Shown: piece after piece, positions 16,717 through 24,837 of the stretch
Layout of the letters: the number at the start of each line of letters is the position of its first letter
Numbering within the stretch: position 1 is the stretch's first letter
Origin: Saccharothrix coeruleofusca
GTDB taxonomy: Bacteria > Actinomycetota > Actinomycetes > Mycobacteriales > Pseudonocardiaceae
Direction: 5' to 3'
Assembly (NCBI RefSeq): GCF_014648515.1
Contig: NZ_BMRG01000013.1
Location: 69,188-133,187 of the forward strand
Length of the DNA stretch: 64,000 nt
The notes under the pieces: generated by a model
What the model was told of the DNA's origin: nothing
The model's input: only the letters and a program-made list of their open reading frames with translations
Database searches by the model: none
Made by a program: the position numbers and the translations under genes

Positions 16717-17010
16717 TCAGCGGGTCGGGGTTGCGGTGTTGTCGGGGAGCCAGACCAATCGCGGGGCGGTGTCGCCGTCGTCGAAGTGGCGCAGTGCTCC
16801 CTGTGGGGTGTCGGTGTGGATCTGGAAGGCGCTGTCGGTGGAGACGGCGTAGGCGTGCTCGGGGAAGGCCAGTCCCCAGGCGGCGATCGTGTCGTTCTCG
16901 GTGTCGGTGTCGTAGGTGGCGATGGCGAACAGCCTGGGCGCGGTGTCCTGGGCGAGTCGGGTCAGTACCCGCGTCAGGTTCTGGTCCGGGTCGTGGGTCG
17001 GCTCGGTCAT
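16717..17010 (-). CDS. small conserved hypothetical protein
   Basis: 97-aa acidic protein (MTEPTHDPDQNLTRVLTRLA), with a core LFAIATYDTDTENDTIAAWG and DSAFQIHTDTPQGAL that suggests a small alpha/beta domain. I do not recognise the family. It lies 17 bp downstream of a zinc-finger-like small protein on the same strand, so the two are probably co-transcribed. The start at 17010 was chosen because the longer frame is Arg/Pro-rich shadow sequence. Confidence 0.6.
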   Translation of the reverse strand: MTEPTHDPDQNLTRVLTRLAQDTAPRLFAIATYDTDTENDTIAAWGLAFPEHAYAVSTDSAFQIHTDTPQGALRHFDDGDTAPRLVWLPDNTATPTR

Positions 17011-17026
17011 GAGGGTGCGCCTTTCG

Positions 17027-17323
17027 TCAGGGGGAAACACGGGGTGTCGGGGTGGTCGATTGTCGTGGCGCGGGTGCCCCCTGCAGGGCTTGCGTGGATG
17101 GGTGGCCGTGCGGTCGGGGGTAGGGCGGGATGCCTTCGTGTCGACGCCAGTGCAGATCGCAGTCCGGACAGGTCGGCCAGCACCAGTCGGTCTTGGGCGG
17201 TGAGCGGCGGGGGACGATGAGCGGTAGCGCGCACAACGTCTGGCCCGTGTCACCGGGCAGCAGGTCGGTGCTGATGGCGTGGCGTCGTCCGGTGTGGGGC
17301 AGCCAGCGGAAGTCCCGTCCCAT
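17027..17323 (-). CDS. small zinc-binding-type protein
   Basis: 98-aa protein beginning MGRDFRWLPHTGRRHAIS. Two cysteine clusters, TLCALPL and CWPTCPDCDLHW, give four or five possible zinc ligands together with nearby His residues. This resembles the small zinc-finger proteins common beside XRE regulators in Pseudonocardiales (judgement from memory). The function is unknown. It sits upstream of the 97-aa gene. Confidence 0.6.
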   Translation of the reverse strand: MGRDFRWLPHTGRRHAISTDLLPGDTGQTLCALPLIVPRRSPPKTDWCWPTCPDCDLHWRRHEGIPPYPRPHGHPSTQALQGAPAPRQSTTPTPRVSP

Positions 17324-17406
17324 TGCGACACTCCAGGATGCGGGCGGAGGTGGTGCTCGCTGTGGTGCCGGAGGTCGGCAGCGCGTCCTCCGATGGGGTT
17401 GCCGGT

Positions 17407-18033
17407 TCAGGATTCGACCACCGTGGTGGGATCGCTCAGGTGTGCGGTGGCGAACTGGACGGCGGTGCGCAGCGCGTGGTCGTGGCCGTCGGCGGGCAAG
17501 TTCTCGTGTGCCAGGCCGAACTCGTGCAGAACCCGGTCGATGTGCTGCCCGGCCAGGTGCCTGAACCGCTGGTCGCTGCTGCGCGTCTTGTCCTGCCCCA
17601 ACGGGATGCCCGGTTCCAGGGTGGTGTGGAAGAGCAGGTCGTAGTGCACGCTGTGCCGCCGCACCAACATCTCCAGCAGTGCGCAAGCCTGGGGGTCGAG
17701 GGGTTCGTCGCGGTAGGCCAGCGCCGCCCGGTAGTAGCCCAACGCGTCGGGGACCGCCCGGTCGACCAGCACGACATCGGCATGCGACCAGGCTTCCAAC
17801 TCCTCGCTGATGCCGCGGGTGACAAACCACAACGTGGAAGCCCAGGTGTGGTTGTCCAGGATCGGCAACCCCATCCGCTGGGCCTGCTCACCCAGGTCGG
17901 CCACCGTCGCCACCTGTACCTGACCGCGGCGCAGCTCGTGGGCCAGCCGCGCCAGGAAGGTGCTCTTGCCCGTGGAGTGGGTGCCCACCACGCCGATCAC
18001 GACCGGCTTCTCCACCCCGGCCACGCTCACCAC
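17407..18033 (-). CDS. P-loop NTPase / kinase-like protein (AAA_28 or NadR type)
   Basis: 208-aa P-loop protein with Walker A GVVGTHSTGKSTFLARL at residues 13-29 and a Walker-B-like DVVLVDRAVPDALGYY. The layout (thymidylate-kinase-like core, H-S-T-G-K-S/T loop) resembles AAA_28/NadR nucleoside kinases. The predicted role is phosphorylation of a small metabolite or nucleotide. It overlaps the exonuclease gene by 7 nt and is the third gene of the radical SAM operon, so the three products probably act in one process. Confidence 0.75.
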   Translation of the reverse strand: MVSVAGVEKPVVIGVVGTHSTGKSTFLARLAHELRRGQVQVATVADLGEQAQRMGLPILDNHTWASTLWFVTRGISEELEAWSHADVVLVDRAVPDALGYYRAALAYRDEPLDPQACALLEMLVRRHSVHYDLLFHTTLEPGIPLGQDKTRSSDQRFRHLAGQHIDRVLHEFGLAHENLPADGHDHALRTAVQFATAHLSDPTTVVES

Positions 18034-18794
18034 AGCCCCGCCTCCGGCGACCGGAATTCCGCCGGCGCGGCCACCCGCACCAGCCGGTCCCAGGACAGCC
18101 CGCCGTCACGGACGAGCCTGCACAGCAGCAGCCAGGCACACCAGGCGTCGAACCCGGCCCGGTGCGCACGCCGCTCGCGCGGACCGCTGGTGTCCAGACC
18201 GGCGTGCCGCACCAGTGCGCCCAGCCCGTAGGCGGGCAGCCCCGGCCAGAGGTGACGGGCCAGGGTGAGGGTGTCCAGCACCATCGGTGGCCGCCACGTG
18301 GGCAGATGCGCGCGCAGGACGCGGTAGTCACCGGCGGCGGCATGGGCCACCATGGTGCGACCGGTCACCAGCGGCTCGACCTCGCGCGCCACCCCGCGCC
18401 ACAACGGTCTGTCTGCGAGCTCGTCGTCGGTGATGCCGTGGATGCGCCGGGCCATCGCGGTCACCGGCGTCGCGGGCCGCACCAACCACGACCGCACCCG
18501 CGTCCCACCCAAGGGCCCCTCGCCCACCGCACCCTCGCCCACCGCACCCTCGCCCACCGCACCCTCGCCCACCGCACCCTCGCCCACCGCACCCTCGCCC
18601 ACGGGGCCCTCGCCCACGGGGCCCTCGCCCACCGCACCCTCGCCCACGGGGCCCTCGTCCCGGCCGTCGGGGCCAGCGGCGACGGTTAGCACCGCGATTT
18701 CCACGATTTCCGGCGGCTGGGCACCGTTGCCCTCCAGGTCGACCACGGCCAGCGGGTGCCCGGCCAGCGCAGCAGGCGGTGACAGGGCCGTCAT
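18027..18794 (-). CDS. DnaQ-like 3'-5' exonuclease with pentapeptide-repeat insert
   Basis: 255-aa DEDDh exonuclease. Exo I is in LAVVDLEGNG, followed by PEIVEIAVL; Exo II is in HGITDDEL and MVAHAAAGDYRVL; Exo III is around HRAGFDAWCAWLLL. Between Exo I and Exo II lies a run of nine G(P/A)VGE units encoded by a 15-bp tandem repeat, probably a flexible surface loop. The ATG at 18794 overlaps the radical SAM stop (ATGA). The substrate is unknown: DNA, RNA and small oligonucleotides are all possible for this fold. Confidence 0.8.
   Translation of the reverse strand: MTALSPPAALAGHPLAVVDLEGNGAQPPEIVEIAVLTVAAGPDGRDEGPVGEGAVGEGPVGEGPVGEGAVGEGAVGEGAVGEGAVGEGAVGEGPLGGTRVRSWLVRPATPVTAMARRIHGITDDELADRPLWRGVAREVEPLVTGRTMVAHAAAGDYRVLRAHLPTWRPPMVLDTLTLARHLWPGLPAYGLGALVRHAGLDTSGPRERRAHRAGFDAWCAWLLLCRLVRDGGLSWDRLVRVAAPAEFRSPEAGLW
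18520..18654. repeat. 15-bp tandem repeat, nine units, inside the exonuclease gene
   Basis: Nine consecutive units of TCGCCCACCGCACCC or TCGCCCACGGGGCCC (+ strand), encoding alternating GAVGE and GPVGE on the minus strand. Units are in frame (15 bp = 5 codons), so copy-number slippage would change loop length without breaking the protein. Differences between units are limited to one 4-base block, which suggests recent expansion or gene conversion. Confidence 0.9.
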
Positions 18795-19978
18795 GCGCTC
18801 TCTCCTGTTTGTGCGGGCGGCGTGGGCCATCCCAGATCGGCGCGGCCGTGACGGCGCGGCAGGTGGGGCCGGGTCACATCGTGCACCTGGAACCCCAGGC
18901 TGTGCTGCATCAGGTACCGGCGCTGCTCGTCCAACCCGGCAACCACCGCCGCCCGGTCGGTGACCTCCACCAACGCCCCACCCAACCGGGTGGCCATCCC
19001 CTCCACGACAACGCGATGCGGCCTGCTACACCCCGCAGCGCAGCGCGCCCGCTGAACAGCAGGGCAGATGTCGCACAGCTCGCGGATGCCGAAGTGCCCG
19101 TTGTAGTCGGCCACACCGTGGGCGTAGGCCACGCCGCAGGAGGTCTTGCGGAACAACGGCCCGCCACCCTCGTACCGCCCGGCGGCGGCCAGGATGCGCC
19201 GCTCCAGCGTCTCCGGAAAGACCTTGCGCCGCGCCACCTCGCCGTACGGCTCGGGCAGGCCGTGGGCGCGGTAGTAGTCGCGGATGCGGTCCCGGTAGAA
19301 CAAGCCGGTGAACACCGTGGCGTGCGCGTGCGCACCCAGTCGCAGCGCCCGGTCGAGGTGGGCGTCGCTGTCGTTCAGACCCGGCACGATCGGCCGCCAG
19401 TACAACACCACCCGATACCGATCGGCGTGTGCGAACGCCGTCTTCAGCGACGCGGCGGCGATGGCGGAGTCCACCGGCTCGATTCGCGTGTCCTCGATAC
19501 CCGAATAGGTGATCAGCAGCGTCACTTTCAGGGTCCGCAGCGTGTTCAGCACCGCGCAGTCCTCCGGTGTCACCCGCCACCGGGTGATCACCAGCACGTG
19601 GTTGGTCAACCCATGCTCGTCCAGCATCCGCAGCACCCGCATCAGGTGCGGCTTTACCGCAGGCAGCATCGGATCCGTCGCGCGGTTGAGCAGCTGCACC
19701 GGTGTGAGGTGCGGTCGGAAGAACCTGTGCGACACCAGCGCATCCACCGCCTCCTCGTCGCTGGTCAGCGCGCGGGGCACCTTCATGTCGAAGTTGCCGA
19801 ACAGGTGCCGCACGCAGTACCCGCAATCCAACGGACACCCGACAATCCAGTTCAGGCTCAAGCCCGACTTGCGGTACTCCACCACCTCCCGCAACTCCGG
19901 CCGCAACCCCGCCCGCCCGTCCTCGTCGAGCAGTCGCACACCCAATCGGGGGTGTGCTCCGACATTGTCGGTGTTCAC
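18791..19978 (-). CDS. radical SAM protein with extra C-terminal cysteine cluster
   Basis: 395-aa radical S-adenosylmethionine enzyme. The 4Fe-4S motif is C48-x3-C52-x2-C55 (NWIVGCPLDCGYC), followed by the TIM-barrel half with LVITRWRVTPED and VVLYWRPIVPGLND. The C-terminal third contains five more cysteines (TSCG, LCDICP, ARCAAGC), suggesting an auxiliary Fe-S cluster or zinc site. The segment RHLFGNFDMKVPRALTS is reminiscent of spore-photolyase-like radical SAM proteins. First gene of a three-gene operon; it diverges from the XRE-TPR regulator at 20109. Confidence 0.85.
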   Translation of the reverse strand: MNTDNVGAHPRLGVRLLDEDGRAGLRPELREVVEYRKSGLSLNWIVGCPLDCGYCVRHLFGNFDMKVPRALTSDEEAVDALVSHRFFRPHLTPVQLLNRATDPMLPAVKPHLMRVLRMLDEHGLTNHVLVITRWRVTPEDCAVLNTLRTLKVTLLITYSGIEDTRIEPVDSAIAAASLKTAFAHADRYRVVLYWRPIVPGLNDSDAHLDRALRLGAHAHATVFTGLFYRDRIRDYYRAHGLPEPYGEVARRKVFPETLERRILAAAGRYEGGGPLFRKTSCGVAYAHGVADYNGHFGIRELCDICPAVQRARCAAGCSRPHRVVVEGMATRLGGALVEVTDRAAVVAGLDEQRRYLMQHSLGFQVHDVTRPHLPRRHGRADLGWPTPPAQTGESA

Positions 19979-20108
19979 CAGTCACTCCTCTCGGCCTGCT
20001 GGAATCCGTACGGATGTATTTCGGTCAGACCGTGTACGATCAGCAGACAAGAAAACCAGCCGGACACGCCATTTGCCCCTATTTGCCCCTGGCGCAAGCG
20101 GAGGCGAC
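19979..20108. promoter_or_regulatory. divergent promoter region with palindrome and tandem repeat
   Basis: 130 bp between the divergent radical SAM operon and the XRE-TPR gene. It contains a perfect 12-bp palindrome ATCCGTACGGAT (20004-20015), a CGGTC-A-GACCG palindrome (20022-20032) and an exact tandem duplication of ATTTGCCCCT (20071-20090). These are good candidates for binding sites of the adjacent XRE regulator. I cannot assign -35/-10 boxes with confidence. Confidence 0.5.
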
Positions 20109-21431
20109 ATGACCGAAGACGAGCAGGACCAGGAACACGAGTCGGCCGGTGTTCGGCTGGCCCGAGAGATCCGCCGCCTCCGTGACCAGGCAGGACTCAG
20201 CCAGCCACAACTGGCCAAGAGGATCGGCTACACCAGGCAGTACGTCTCGCTGGCCGAGCGTGCCGACCACAACCTGCCCTCCGCCGAGATCGTCAGGGCC
20301 CTCGACGACGCACTCGGTGCCGGCGGAACTCTGATTGCGCTACGGGACCAGGGCAAACGCGAGCAAAAGCAGTTGCGCCGGGAATCGGCGGCCAAGCAAG
20401 CCCACGGGCAGCCGACATCATTCATGTCTACAGGACAAGGACCGAACGTACCTGTGGTCGCGGGGTTCGACGGGAGCCGACTGCTTGATGGCCTGAGGCT
20501 CGACTCGCCGCCCCGGCGGCGAGTCGGGCGGGCCGAGGTCGAGCAGGTCAAGCTGATGACCGGTGCGCTGGCGGCCAGCGAGAACCTCTACGGCGGCGGT
20601 ATGGCGGGCGAGGCCGGTATGGCCCACCTGCGGTGGGCGTGCCGAGTGTTGGAGGCGCAGTCAGATTCGGCGATCACACCGTCGTTGTTCGAGGCCGTCG
20701 GGAACCTGGCCGAGGTGGTGGCGTTCTCGGCCTTCGACGTCGGTGACCACCCGGTTGCGGCGCGGTGCTTCCGGATCGCCTTGTGGTGTGCCGAGCAGGG
20801 TGGTTCGTGGGAGTTGCGGGCGGCCACTCTGACCGACATGGCCCGCCACGCTCTCTATCTGGGTGATCTGGACGAGGCCCTGTCGCTGGTCGAGTTCGCC
20901 CAGGTCCGTGGCGACCGGCTGACGGCCACGGCGAGGGCCGTGACCGCGGTGGTCCGCGCCAGAGTGCTGGCCATGCTGGGCCGTCACGACGAGGCCGCGG
21001 CGGAGGTGGGCCGCGCCGACGCGCACTTCGCCGAGCGCCAGGCGGCCACCGATCCGCCCTGGCTCCTCTACTACGACGAGGCTGAGCACGCGGGCAGCAG
21101 CGCCCGAGCGCTGCTGCCCGTCGCTGTGGCCCGCACACGGCAGGGGGAGGCCGCCGAACGCCTGGGCGCGGCGATCCGCCTGCACAGCGACGCCTATCCG
21201 CGATCGCGGGCATTCTCCACGACGCGGCTGGCCACCTTGCACATGATCGCGGGCGATCCACATGAAGCCGCAGTACTCGGGCAGCGGGCGGTCACGGACG
21301 CCGCAAGGTTGCAGTCCCGGCGGATGAGCCAGGAGCTGCACACCTTGATGCGTGCCAGCCAACGGCACCTGTCGATCCCCGAGGTGGCCGATCTGTCACG
21401 TTCCCTGGCAGCGGCCGCTGCCGATGTCTGA
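20109..21431 (+). CDS. XRE-family regulator with C-terminal TPR region
   Basis: 440-aa protein. The N-terminal Cro/C1 HTH (about residues 15-75) contains RLRDQAGLSQPQLAKRIGYT and RQYVSLAERADHNLPS. The remaining 330 aa are helical repeats of the tetratricopeptide kind (HLRWACRVLEAQ, AVGNLAEVVAFSAFDVGD, RAVTAVVRARVLAMLGRHDE), typical of actinobacterial regulators that bind a peptide or small ligand. The gene overlaps the next one (APH-fold kinase) by 8 nt, a pair seen often in Streptomyces-type genomes. It likely controls itself and the divergent operon. Confidence 0.85.
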   Translation: MTEDEQDQEHESAGVRLAREIRRLRDQAGLSQPQLAKRIGYTRQYVSLAERADHNLPSAEIVRALDDALGAGGTLIALRDQGKREQKQLRRESAAKQAHGQPTSFMSTGQGPNVPVVAGFDGSRLLDGLRLDSPPRRRVGRAEVEQVKLMTGALAASENLYGGGMAGEAGMAHLRWACRVLEAQSDSAITPSLFEAVGNLAEVVAFSAFDVGDHPVAARCFRIALWCAEQGGSWELRAATLTDMARHALYLGDLDEALSLVEFAQVRGDRLTATARAVTAVVRARVLAMLGRHDEAAAEVGRADAHFAERQAATDPPWLLYYDEAEHAGSSARALLPVAVARTRQGEAAERLGAAIRLHSDAYPRSRAFSTTRLATLHMIAGDPHEAAVLGQRAVTDAARLQSRRMSQELHTLMRASQRHLSIPEVADLSRSLAAAAADV

Positions 21432-22326
21432 GGCGCCCGGCATGCCGGTCATCCACCCCGCATACGAGATTCTCGCCAGGGCAGGCGCCCAAGCGGGTGT
21501 GCCGACAGCCGGAGCGGAACTGATCCGCGACGGCGTCAACGTCCTCTACCACCTGCCCGGTGGGATCGTCGCCCGCATCGGCCCGGCAGGCTCCTACGAC
21601 ACCGCCGCCCACCTGCTTCGCATCTCGCGCTGGCTGGCCACCACCGACGTGCCGGCCGTCCGCGTCCTAAACGGTGTACCCCAGCCCACCATGGTCGGCA
21701 ATCGGCCCGTCACCTGGTGGATACGACTTCCCGACCACCGACACGCCAGCCCCGCCGAACTCGGAGCGACCCTCAGGCGAATCCACGCACTGACCGCACC
21801 GGACTGGCCGCCACTGCCCCCGCTCGACCCCTTCAACGGACTGGACGAGGCCATCGCCACGGCCACCACGATCACCGACCGCGACCGCACCTGGCTCACG
21901 AACCTCCAGGCCGGACTACGCCGCGAATACGCGGAGCTGCGATCCGAACTGTCCCGGCACGTCATCCACGGCGACGCCTGGCAAGGCAACCTCGCCGTCC
22001 CCGAGGACGGCACCCCCGTGCTACTCGACCTCGACCACGTCGGACTCGGCCCCCGCGAATGGGACCTGATCCCCCTGGCCGTCGACCACACCGACTTCGC
22101 CCGCATCACCCCCGCGCAGTACGACGCGTTCGTCAACGCCTACGGCGGCTACGACGTGACCACCTGGCCCGGCTACCGCACACTGGCCACCACCACAGAA
22201 CTCCGCTGGACCGCCTTCATCCTCGGCAAAGCCAACACCGACCCCCACGCGGCGAACGAAGCCAACCACCGCCTGGCCTGTCTACAAGGCGACATAAAGC
22301 GCCCCTGGCAGTGGACCCCCTTCTGA
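21424..22326 (+). CDS. APH-family (aminoglycoside phosphotransferase-like) kinase
   Basis: 300-aa small-molecule kinase of the APH/choline-kinase fold. The Brenner-type catalytic loop is HGDAWQGNL (Asp and Asn), followed by the metal-binding LLDLDHVGLGPREWDL. N-terminal lobe elements ELIRDGVNVLYHLPGGIVARIG include the nucleotide-binding strand. Coupled translationally to the XRE-TPR regulator. An actual antibiotic substrate cannot be claimed, since most such genes in actinomycetes have other or unknown substrates. Confidence 0.8.
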   Translation: MSEAPGMPVIHPAYEILARAGAQAGVPTAGAELIRDGVNVLYHLPGGIVARIGPAGSYDTAAHLLRISRWLATTDVPAVRVLNGVPQPTMVGNRPVTWWIRLPDHRHASPAELGATLRRIHALTAPDWPPLPPLDPFNGLDEAIATATTITDRDRTWLTNLQAGLRREYAELRSELSRHVIHGDAWQGNLAVPEDGTPVLLDLDHVGLGPREWDLIPLAVDHTDFARITPAQYDAFVNAYGGYDVTTWPGYRTLATTTELRWTAFILGKANTDPHAANEANHRLACLQGDIKRPWQWTPF

Positions 22327-22331
22327 CTGAA

Positions 22332-22541
22332 AGCGCAGAGTCGAGCCTCCACTTGCTGATCGATCACGACCTCGTAGAAGGCATCCGCGAGGACCATGAT
22401 GACAGCGCCGATGCCAGGTCCGTCGCTGAAGAAGTAGTCGGCCATGGTGTTGTGGGCCTCCCGGTTGTCGATGACCGCCTCAGTGACCGCCACCTGGAAA
22501 TCCTGCGATTCCACGAACTGCTTCTTCGAGTTGACCTGGCC
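22332..22541 (-). pseudogene. probable remnant of a type I restriction HsdR subunit
   Basis: A short stretch on the minus strand reads NSKKQFVESQDFQVAVTEAV, IDNREAHNTMADYFFSDGPG and ADAFYEVVIDQQV. This looks like the very C-terminal end of type I restriction-modification R subunits. There is no start and no upstream part; the CRISPR array at 22575 begins directly beyond it. Family assignment is by recalled motif and is uncertain. Confidence 0.45.
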
Positions 22542-22574
22542 TGGTTGGTCAGGATGGTGGCCGGGGCCGCCGAA

Positions 22575-22846
22575 CAGAACACACCCGCGTGCGCGGGGTC
22601 GAGGACTCCCGATCGGTCCAGGTCTGGTTGTCGGCCGGAACACCCCGCGTGCGCGGGGTCGAGCTCACCCTCGACCCGGCCGACGTCGACCTCGTGGGAA
22701 CACCCCCGCGTGCGCGGGGTCGAGCCGGTCTGGAGGTAGATCGTGTGGGTGCGGTGGGGAACACCCCCGCGTGCGCGGGGTCGAGATCGGCATAGCGGTC
22801 GGCGCGGTCGGCGACGCGGGAACACCCCCGCGTGCGCGGGGTCGAG
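22575..22846 (-). CRISPR. orphan type I-E-like CRISPR array, 5 repeats
   Basis: Repeats at 22575, 22636, 22696, 22757 and 22818, 28-29 bp, consensus start GGGAACACCCCC and end GCGCGGGGTCGAG on the + strand, with 32-bp spacers. The size and the CCCCGCG/CGCGGGG stem are those of actinobacterial type I-E repeats, whose crRNA sense here would be the minus strand. The two left copies are degenerate, so the leader is probably on the right (22847 onward). No type I-E cas genes exist in the window, so the array is either an orphan or served in trans. Confidence 0.9.
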
Positions 22847-23454
22847 GGCTTGATGACCAGGAACTCTATGAACCAGAACAGCGTTTCTCATTCACTCCGT
22901 TTCCGCACCCGCCAGCCAACCCGATCACACATCCACACACCCCCGCCCACTAGTCCGACACCCCATCCAACGTCACCAACCTGACCCCCTCATACCCGAG
23001 CACGACCACCGACTCCGAACCGACCACCCCGGCAACCACCGTCCCCTTCACGACATCACACGCCATCCGGCAACCCCACAGGACCACTCATCATCACCGC
23101 AACGACCTCACCAACCGGCCATGACGCGACCGACACCGACACCGCAGAAGGAATGTCATCGGGACGCCCAACGGCCCGCTACGCGCAACCGGAGCCCGTT
23201 CCCGCCCTTACCCGACGTCAGACCGCCTTCCGCAACACACCGGCGCCGATCCGCAACACCTGACGCATCCCGCGGCCGGTCACCACCACTGGGTGACGTT
23301 TGACGTCGGTTGGCGACATTCACCCGTTCGAGGCGACCCCATTTGGCCCTGGTCAAAGATCCGGAGCCACCCGCTCCGGATTTCGCTCCTATACAGCGTT
23401 CACCAAGATCGCAAAGTTACCGTCCGTGACCACGCAAAGATCGACACCAGCATA
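22847..23454. other. gene-free segment after the type I-E array
   Basis: About 600 bp with lower GC and no supportable coding frame. The first ~70 bp is relatively AT-rich next to the last repeat and may be the array leader. A 39-codon frame on the minus strand (22950-23066, MACDVVKGTVVAGVV) is possible but unsupported. No hairpins of note were seen until the terminator at 23455. Confidence 0.5.
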
Positions 23455-23502
23455 CGAAAAAGCCCGCTGACCTGGGCAAACTACCCAAGCCAACGGGCTT
23501 CT
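23455..23502 (-). terminator. rho-independent terminator downstream of tRNA-Pro
   Basis: On the minus strand an inverted repeat AAGCCCG...CGGGCTT with an inner GGGTAG/CTACCC-like pairing is followed directly by a run of T residues (CGGGCTTTTT). It lies about 9 bp past the tRNA 3' end. Confidence 0.75.
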
Positions 23503-23510
23503 TCAGACCG

Positions 23511-23584
<74 letters not shown>

Positions 23585-23724
23585 GCCACATCCCCGTCTC
23601 CGGGGGTGCGCGCATAGCTTAGCGCATCCCGCGAAGATCCCCCGACACCGGGGTCCCTCATCGCCCCTACCTGCGAAAACAGCGAAAATCAGCCACCACT
23701 GGCCTCCGCCGGCCGGACCTCCCG

Positions 23725-24837
23725 CTACGCGCTGGCCTGACCACGACGGGCACCGCGCGAGCCCGCGCCTTCCTCGCCGTCTTCCGACGAGCTGATCGGC
23801 AGGGTTGCCTCCACCGCGAACCCATCGCCGGAGGGGCCGCACCGCAGGGTGCCACCCGCCAGCCGCACCCGCTCGGCCAGGCCGTGCAGTCCGATGCCGT
23901 CGCCTTTCGGTTCGGCGGCTGCTGCCGTGGGTGGTCCGTTCACGACGCTGATCCGCAGCGTCCCGTCCCGCTGGGACAGTCGCACGTGGACCTCGGCTCC
24001 TGGTGCGTGCTTGGTCACGTTGGTCAGGGCTTCCTGCACGACGCGGAAGGCGGCCCTGCCCACTGCGGGCGGGATGGGGCCGCTCTGGTCGTCCAGGGTC
24101 ACCTTCACGCCGGCGGCGCGGGCGCGTTCGACCAGGGTGGGGATGCCGTCTTGGTTTCGCGGCGGCTCGGCGTGGAGCAGGGCCAGGGCTGCTCTCATCT
24201 CGTTCAGCGCTTCCTTGGCCGACGTTCTCAGCCGCAGTGCCGCCACGCGGGTCTCGGGTTCGTCCGTGGTGGCGGCCAGGGCGGCTGATTCGACGGCGAT
24301 CAGGGTGGCGTGGTGGCCGACGGCGTCGTGGATCTCGCGGGCGATGCGGGCTCGTTCGGCTGCTCGGGCGCTGTGCTCCCTGGCCGCCAGTTCGGCCGCG
24401 CGGGCCCGCTGCGCTTCGGCCAGGGTGGTGGTCAGCTCCTGGCGGGTGGTGATCAGGGCGCCCAGGGCGGTGGGGGCGCCGGAGACGAAGAGGGTGAAGG
24501 CGTAGGTGAGGAGGGTTCTGCTGGGCGGCAGGGATTCGTTGATCACGACCAGGGTGGCCGGGGTCAGCGTCGTCACCGCCACCCATGCCGCCATGCTGCG
24601 CACGCCTGAGGTGCGGCCGATGTGGTAGAGGGCTACTACGGTCGCGGGCCAGCCCAGGCCGCCGAGCAGGGCCGGGAGGCAGGCCAGGAGGGACAGCCAG
24701 GGGCGGCGGTGGCGCAGCGGCAGCGCGATGCACGCGAAGAGGGCGGCGGGCAGGGACCACTCGTACGGGGCGGTGCCCGCCATCAGCGCCATCGCGGCGG
24801 GCACCGTGACGGCCAGCACTTCCCCGAGGATCACCAC
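23725..24837 (-). CDS. NarL-type sensor histidine kinase
   Basis: 370-aa membrane histidine kinase. Four to five hydrophobic segments occupy the first ~130 residues, followed by a short coiled linker rich in Ala/Glu/Arg, the HisKA_3 dimerisation box ERARIAREIHDAVGHHATLI (His phosphorylation site) and a HATPase_c domain (VVQEALTNVTKHAPGAEV, N-box; GDGIGLHGLAERVRLAGG, G-box). It pairs with the response regulator upstream (7-nt overlap). The stimulus is unknown. Confidence 0.9.
   Translation of the reverse strand: MVILGEVLAVTVPAAMALMAGTAPYEWSLPAALFACIALPLRHRRPWLSLLACLPALLGGLGWPATVVALYHIGRTSGVRSMAAWVAVTTLTPATLVVINESLPPSRTLLTYAFTLFVSGAPTALGALITTRQELTTTLAEAQRARAAELAAREHSARAAERARIAREIHDAVGHHATLIAVESAALAATTDEPETRVAALRLRTSAKEALNEMRAALALLHAEPPRNQDGIPTLVERARAAGVKVTLDDQSGPIPPAVGRAAFRVVQEALTNVTKHAPGAEVHVRLSQRDGTLRISVVNGPPTAAAAEPKGDGIGLHGLAERVRLAGGTLRCGPSGDGFAVEATLPISSSEDGEEGAGSRGARRGQASA

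Noticed and set aside
18520-18654. Another CRISPR or VNTR array
   Set aside because: Units are contiguous without spacers and in frame with the exonuclease.
22950-23066. 39-codon minus-strand frame MACDVVKGTVVAGVV
   Set aside because: No clear RBS, family or neighbour; kept only as a remark in the gene-free segment.
1-23500. Prophage
   Set aside because: No terminase, capsid, portal, tail or phage integrase genes; only IS transposases and CRISPR spacers that look phage-derived.
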